DNA of 64,000 bases from the NCBI GenBank assembly GCA_963575745.1, contig CAUYUJ010019336.1:104501-168500 (forward strand). The letters are read 5' to 3'. The stretch is from Prorocentrum cordatum (Eukaryota > Sar > Dinophyceae > Prorocentrales > Prorocentraceae). A model generated the notes under the pieces. The model was not told the DNA's origin. It searched no databases and saw only the letters and a list, made by a program, of their open reading frames with translations. This document shows, piece by piece, positions 56,629 to 64,000 of the stretch. Numbering within the stretch: position 1 is the stretch's first letter; each line of letters opens with the position of its first letter. The position numbers and the translations under genes were made by a program.

Positions 56629-57869
56629 TGAGAGTTCGAATCCCTAACCTCCACAATCAACACATTTGCCTACCTGGTTTGAAACATCGAGTCCTGAACC
56701 GCTACAAGAGGCGACATGTATAGTCATGTTGATACGGGCCCATAGGCGTGGTCCTTTAAAGGGTTCTACTTGGCACCAAACCTCTTCTTAGGACCCCTTC
56801 AACCTCTGGGCCCCCCTAAAACGCTGAAAGCGATAAGAAAACCCTCGTCCAGGAGCCCGAGAGCCGCTGACCCTCCTAACACAACGAAGCTGGCCAACGT
56901 GCAACTTACCAGAGGAGAAGGAGGAAGAGGAGGAGGAGGAGGGGGAGGAGAAGTTGTTGCTTTTCTCCCCGCGGCGCACGCAGCACGTCCCATCATCCGC
57001 AATCCCTGTCAAGGCGCGCCGCCAGGCGGGCACGCGCCCAATGGAAACAAACAGGCGGAGGAAGCAGCATAGGAGGAGGAGGAGGAGGAGGAGGAGGAGG
57101 AGGAGGAAGAGGCAAAGGGGTTGTCCGCCACGCGGTACCCACTGAGGCACCTGGCGCGCGGGCGGGGCAGCACGGCGAGGCCCCCCCCCCCAAGGAGGCG
57201 GCAGGAGGCCACGACCGAGGGGAGGGGGCGCACTCGTCTCAGTGGGAGGACTGCAGTCGCCCGACAAGCGGGGTCCATGTCCCACAAGGCGCAGGAGCCA
57301 GTCGCATCCGCCTGCGCCCAACTGAGACTGGGACCCACAACACCAGGCACGTGGACGGGCGAAAACGAACGGGCCGACTCCTCTAGAGAGCGAGCAAGGG
57401 GCACCTCATCACCCCGAGAAAGCAAGCACGGCGGCGGGGGCCACGGCGGGGCGGCGGGGCGGCGGGGGCGGCAGCACGCGCGGCTCGCGCCGTCGCTCAC
57501 CCCAAGCCTTCCCACCCACCCCGCAGGCGAGAGAGGCAGCAGCAGGAGCAGGGACGGAGAGAGACGCAAACATAGGGAACAATCCCACAAATCTCCCGTG
57601 ATTCAGCAGCCCGATGGCCCAATACACATTGGGACACAATGCATACTCGGCGCGACACATGACACTGGAAAAGAAAACAAAACGCGGGCTCCACGGCGCC
57701 CACCAACGGGGCAAGGATGCAAAGAGTCAACCCGCGCGGAAAAAGAGGAAGGAGGCAAGACCCAATGGCAGGCGAAGCCAGAAGAGCGACCGCCGAGGGC
57801 AGGGGGCGCGACCACAGGTGCCTGGCCACAAGCCTCGAGAGGGGCCGCGTTGCCGAATCAGCACTCCGA
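56629..57869. other. Intergenic, purine-rich microsatellites, no gene supported
   Basis: 56917-56952 and 57071-57112 are GGA-rich. The remainder is GC-rich with overlapping frames on both strands and no recognisable domain. The left part would contain the promoter of the gene at 50991-56628, but no motif is recognised. Confidence 0.4.
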
Positions 57870-58030
57870 GGGCGATAAGCATCACGGCGTCGACTGTACC
57901 AGGGAACAGGGTGCACACAGCGCGGGTGCTCCACTCGCTCCACGCTGGAGAATCGGAGAGGGAGGATCCCCGCACGCGGGCCACGGCACGGCCAGGCACA
58001 ACACGACCATGGCGAGAGGGGAGACAAGAC
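57870..58030 (-). pseudogene. Second LINE 5' fragment (start of ORF1)
   Basis: Imperfect copy (about three quarters identical) of 63636-63785, the 5' leader and ORF1 start of the LINE. Shared words are CATGGCGAGAGGGGAGA, CGCGGGCCACGGCACGGCC and GCGGGTGCTC. The minus-strand frame starts M-VVLCLAVPWPACG, parallel to M-EESRQAVPWPAHG in the LINE. No SL relic is visible upstream. It is either a neighbouring degraded copy in the same orientation or a remnant of a tandem insertion. Confidence 0.6.
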
Positions 58031-58389
58031 CGGGGGCCAGAACCGAACTCGCGGAAGACCCAGAACAGCAGAAGCAAAAAGGACAGACAAACTGTTCAGG
58101 ACCCCGAGGAACGGAGGACACAGTCATTGGCGCCCCCCCAAAAAAACCCGGGACACTTTCTTATTCCTGGCCAGTAGCCTCAGACGAGCATGGAAGACCT
58201 GTTCAGGTGGAAGAGCAGCGCCCAAACGGCGGCGGGAGTGCGTCTTCAGAAATGCACCCAGGATAGCCCCCGCAGCGACACCACGATCCAGCCCCCACTT
58301 CGGGCCCAGAAGGGCCGACATCAAAAACCACTGGTCATCGTTCTACAAGATGTCCTTCCGCCGCCCTGGCAGACTCGAAACGCCTAGGG
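58031..58389. other. LINE 3' flank / spacer, nothing else recognised
   Basis: Between the second ORF1 fragment and the LINE C-terminal region. It may contain the LINE 3' untranslated sequence; no poly(A) tail or target duplication is recognisable. Confidence 0.35.
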
Positions 58390-62765
<4,376 letters not shown>

Positions 62766-63789
62766 TGCCAGCCGACGGGCCGTCGTCGTGAATCATCGCT
62801 CTCAAAACAAGGACAGGGATGGACCCGTTGATCACATAGATAGCACCCCCAAGCCCCGTAGATCCGACACGCTCCTGGCCGAAGATATGCGCCAATGCCT
62901 GCCTCATGTTCCCCAGGTAGTAAAGTAGTTCGCGAGGCGACTGTGGGAGGTCACAGCGGGCGCGGAGCTCAAGGTCAGGGCCGCCCGCAGGATTCGGAAA
63001 CATGAACGGGCCTTCCGTCATCGTCTTCGCATGAAACGTACCAGTCATCAGATTGTTAGGGACGTCGAGACAAAAAAAAACGTAGCACTACAGTCAAAAC
63101 GCCTTGGCCTGGATCTGGACACGGTCAGCCTCAGGAGCACACTTGCCCACAATGCGGGCGACTGCAGCACGCAACGGTGGCTCCAAGAAGTGGACGCTTG
63201 AAACCAAATACTACCAACCTCGTGGGATTGCCGACATCATTGAGCTCGGCCCGACGGCGGACCTGACGCGGAAAGTCATCTTCAGGGGGCGGGGTAGGAC
63301 ACGAACCCCGAATCGCCGCCAAATCCTCCTTCATCACCTTAAACATCGCAACCAACTCTTCCTTCATCTCCTTCTCTGCCACCTCACGATCCTGGATAGC
63401 CTACACCAGAGCCTGTTCCTGGATGGCCCTGAGTTGGTCAAAGTTCCGCTGGGTATCTTGGACAAGATCGGCGCGAGCCTTCTGCAACGTCTGGAAATTC
63501 TGTTCTGCTAAGATCATCTGGCCCTGGATTCCCGAGATATGTCTGTTTATACCCTTCACCCCAAGATCCAGCTGCGATGTCAGTGAATCAACACTGGAGG
63601 AGAGAGGCTGAATCAGCTTTTTGGGGGGCGTTCAGCATCGCGGTGTCGACCGTGCCTGGGGACGGGGTGCACGCGGTGCGGGTGCTCCCCTCGCTCCCCG
63701 CTGATGAAGTCGGACAGGGGAGACCGTGCGCGGGCCACGGCACGGCCTGACGCGACTCCTCCATGGCGAGAGGGGAGAGAAGACAGAGG

Positions 63790-63810
63790 CTTGAGCCAAA
63801 ACGGCTACGG
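63790..63810 (-). other. Relict dinoflagellate spliced leader (SL) at LINE 5' end
   Basis: The minus strand reads CCGTAGCC-G-TTTTGGCTCAAG, 20 of 21 matches to DinoSL; the single difference is the same A-to-G seen at 45774-45794. It is followed by a 25-base leader and ATG 63764. The SL marks the 5' boundary of the retrotransposon. Confidence 0.9.
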
Positions 63811-64000
63811 AGGAGGAGGAGGAGGGTGAGGAGGAGGAGGAGGAGGAGGAGGAGGAGGAGGACGAGGAGGAGGACGTGGGAGGAGGAGGAGGAGGAGGAG
63901 GAAGAGGAGCGCCAGCTCGGCGAGCGGCCGTCGCGCCCGAGCCAGGCAGGGCACAGGGGAGGAGGTGGAGGGCAGGGAGGGGCAGGGGGCGGAGGGAGCG
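63811..64000. repeat. (GGA)n microsatellite at right edge
   Basis: GGA/GAG repeats from 63811 to about 63907 directly abut the LINE 5' end, then GC-rich sequence runs to the end. No gene seen. Confidence 0.9.

Noticed and set aside
56620-56656. tRNA-like GAGAGTTCGAATCCCT
   Set aside because: The T-loop word is present, but the T stem does not pair and no acceptor stem or anticodon arm fits upstream.

Overview
This window looks like nuclear DNA of a dinoflagellate. The strongest evidence is three relics of the dinoflagellate trans-spliced leader (DinoSL, CCGTAGCC(A)TTTTGGCTCAAG), at 702-722, 45774-45794 and 63790-63810. Each sits at the 5' boundary of a minus-strand coding unit, as expected for reinserted copies of trans-spliced mRNA. 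The high GC content, short introns, genes on one strand, decaying LINE and huge repeat load also fit. A Prorocentrum-like genome is my guess, but the sequence does not prove a species.

Layout. 1-722: the 5' end of a decayed retroelement-like ORF1 on the minus strand, running off the left edge. 723-7735: G-rich repeats, including a clean 77-bp satellite at about 1830-3712. 7736-14510 and 17110-25920: a higher-order satellite built from 52-bp monomers carrying TTACGTCACC, 10-12 bp CCTCTTGGG-type arrays and AT-rich palindromic spacers. It also holds a 73-bp tandem repeat and an inverted block. 14511-17100: an island with a MITE-like element and one gene for a secreted protein with a HVHH motif. 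25940-28800: the same decamer arrays in the opposite orientation. 28800-42450: mostly non-coding sequence, giant trinucleotide microsatellites, a 57-90 bp tandem repeat, two long foldback sequences and duplicated segments.

42600-56628 is the gene island. Four genes all lie on the minus strand: a 943-residue RGG/zinc-finger protein (three exons, introns supported by phase), a small protein with WVPYGW repeats, a C5-cytosine-methyltransferase-like protein, and a protein of about 1784 residues (three exons) that may be transposase-derived. 57870-63810 holds a near full-length, SL-tagged non-LTR retrotransposon (ORF1, AP endonuclease, reverse transcriptase, C-terminal Cys motif). It is broken by frameshifts and stops and split by a 0.76-kb nested microsatellite, and part of a second copy lies beside it.

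The genes do not form an obvious pathway. The common theme is retroposition: two retroelements and one cellular-type gene carry SL relics, and the methyltransferase and the giant protein may belong to multi-copy, possibly mobile families. Most long open frames in the repeats are by-products of stop-free repeat units. They are not reported as genes.
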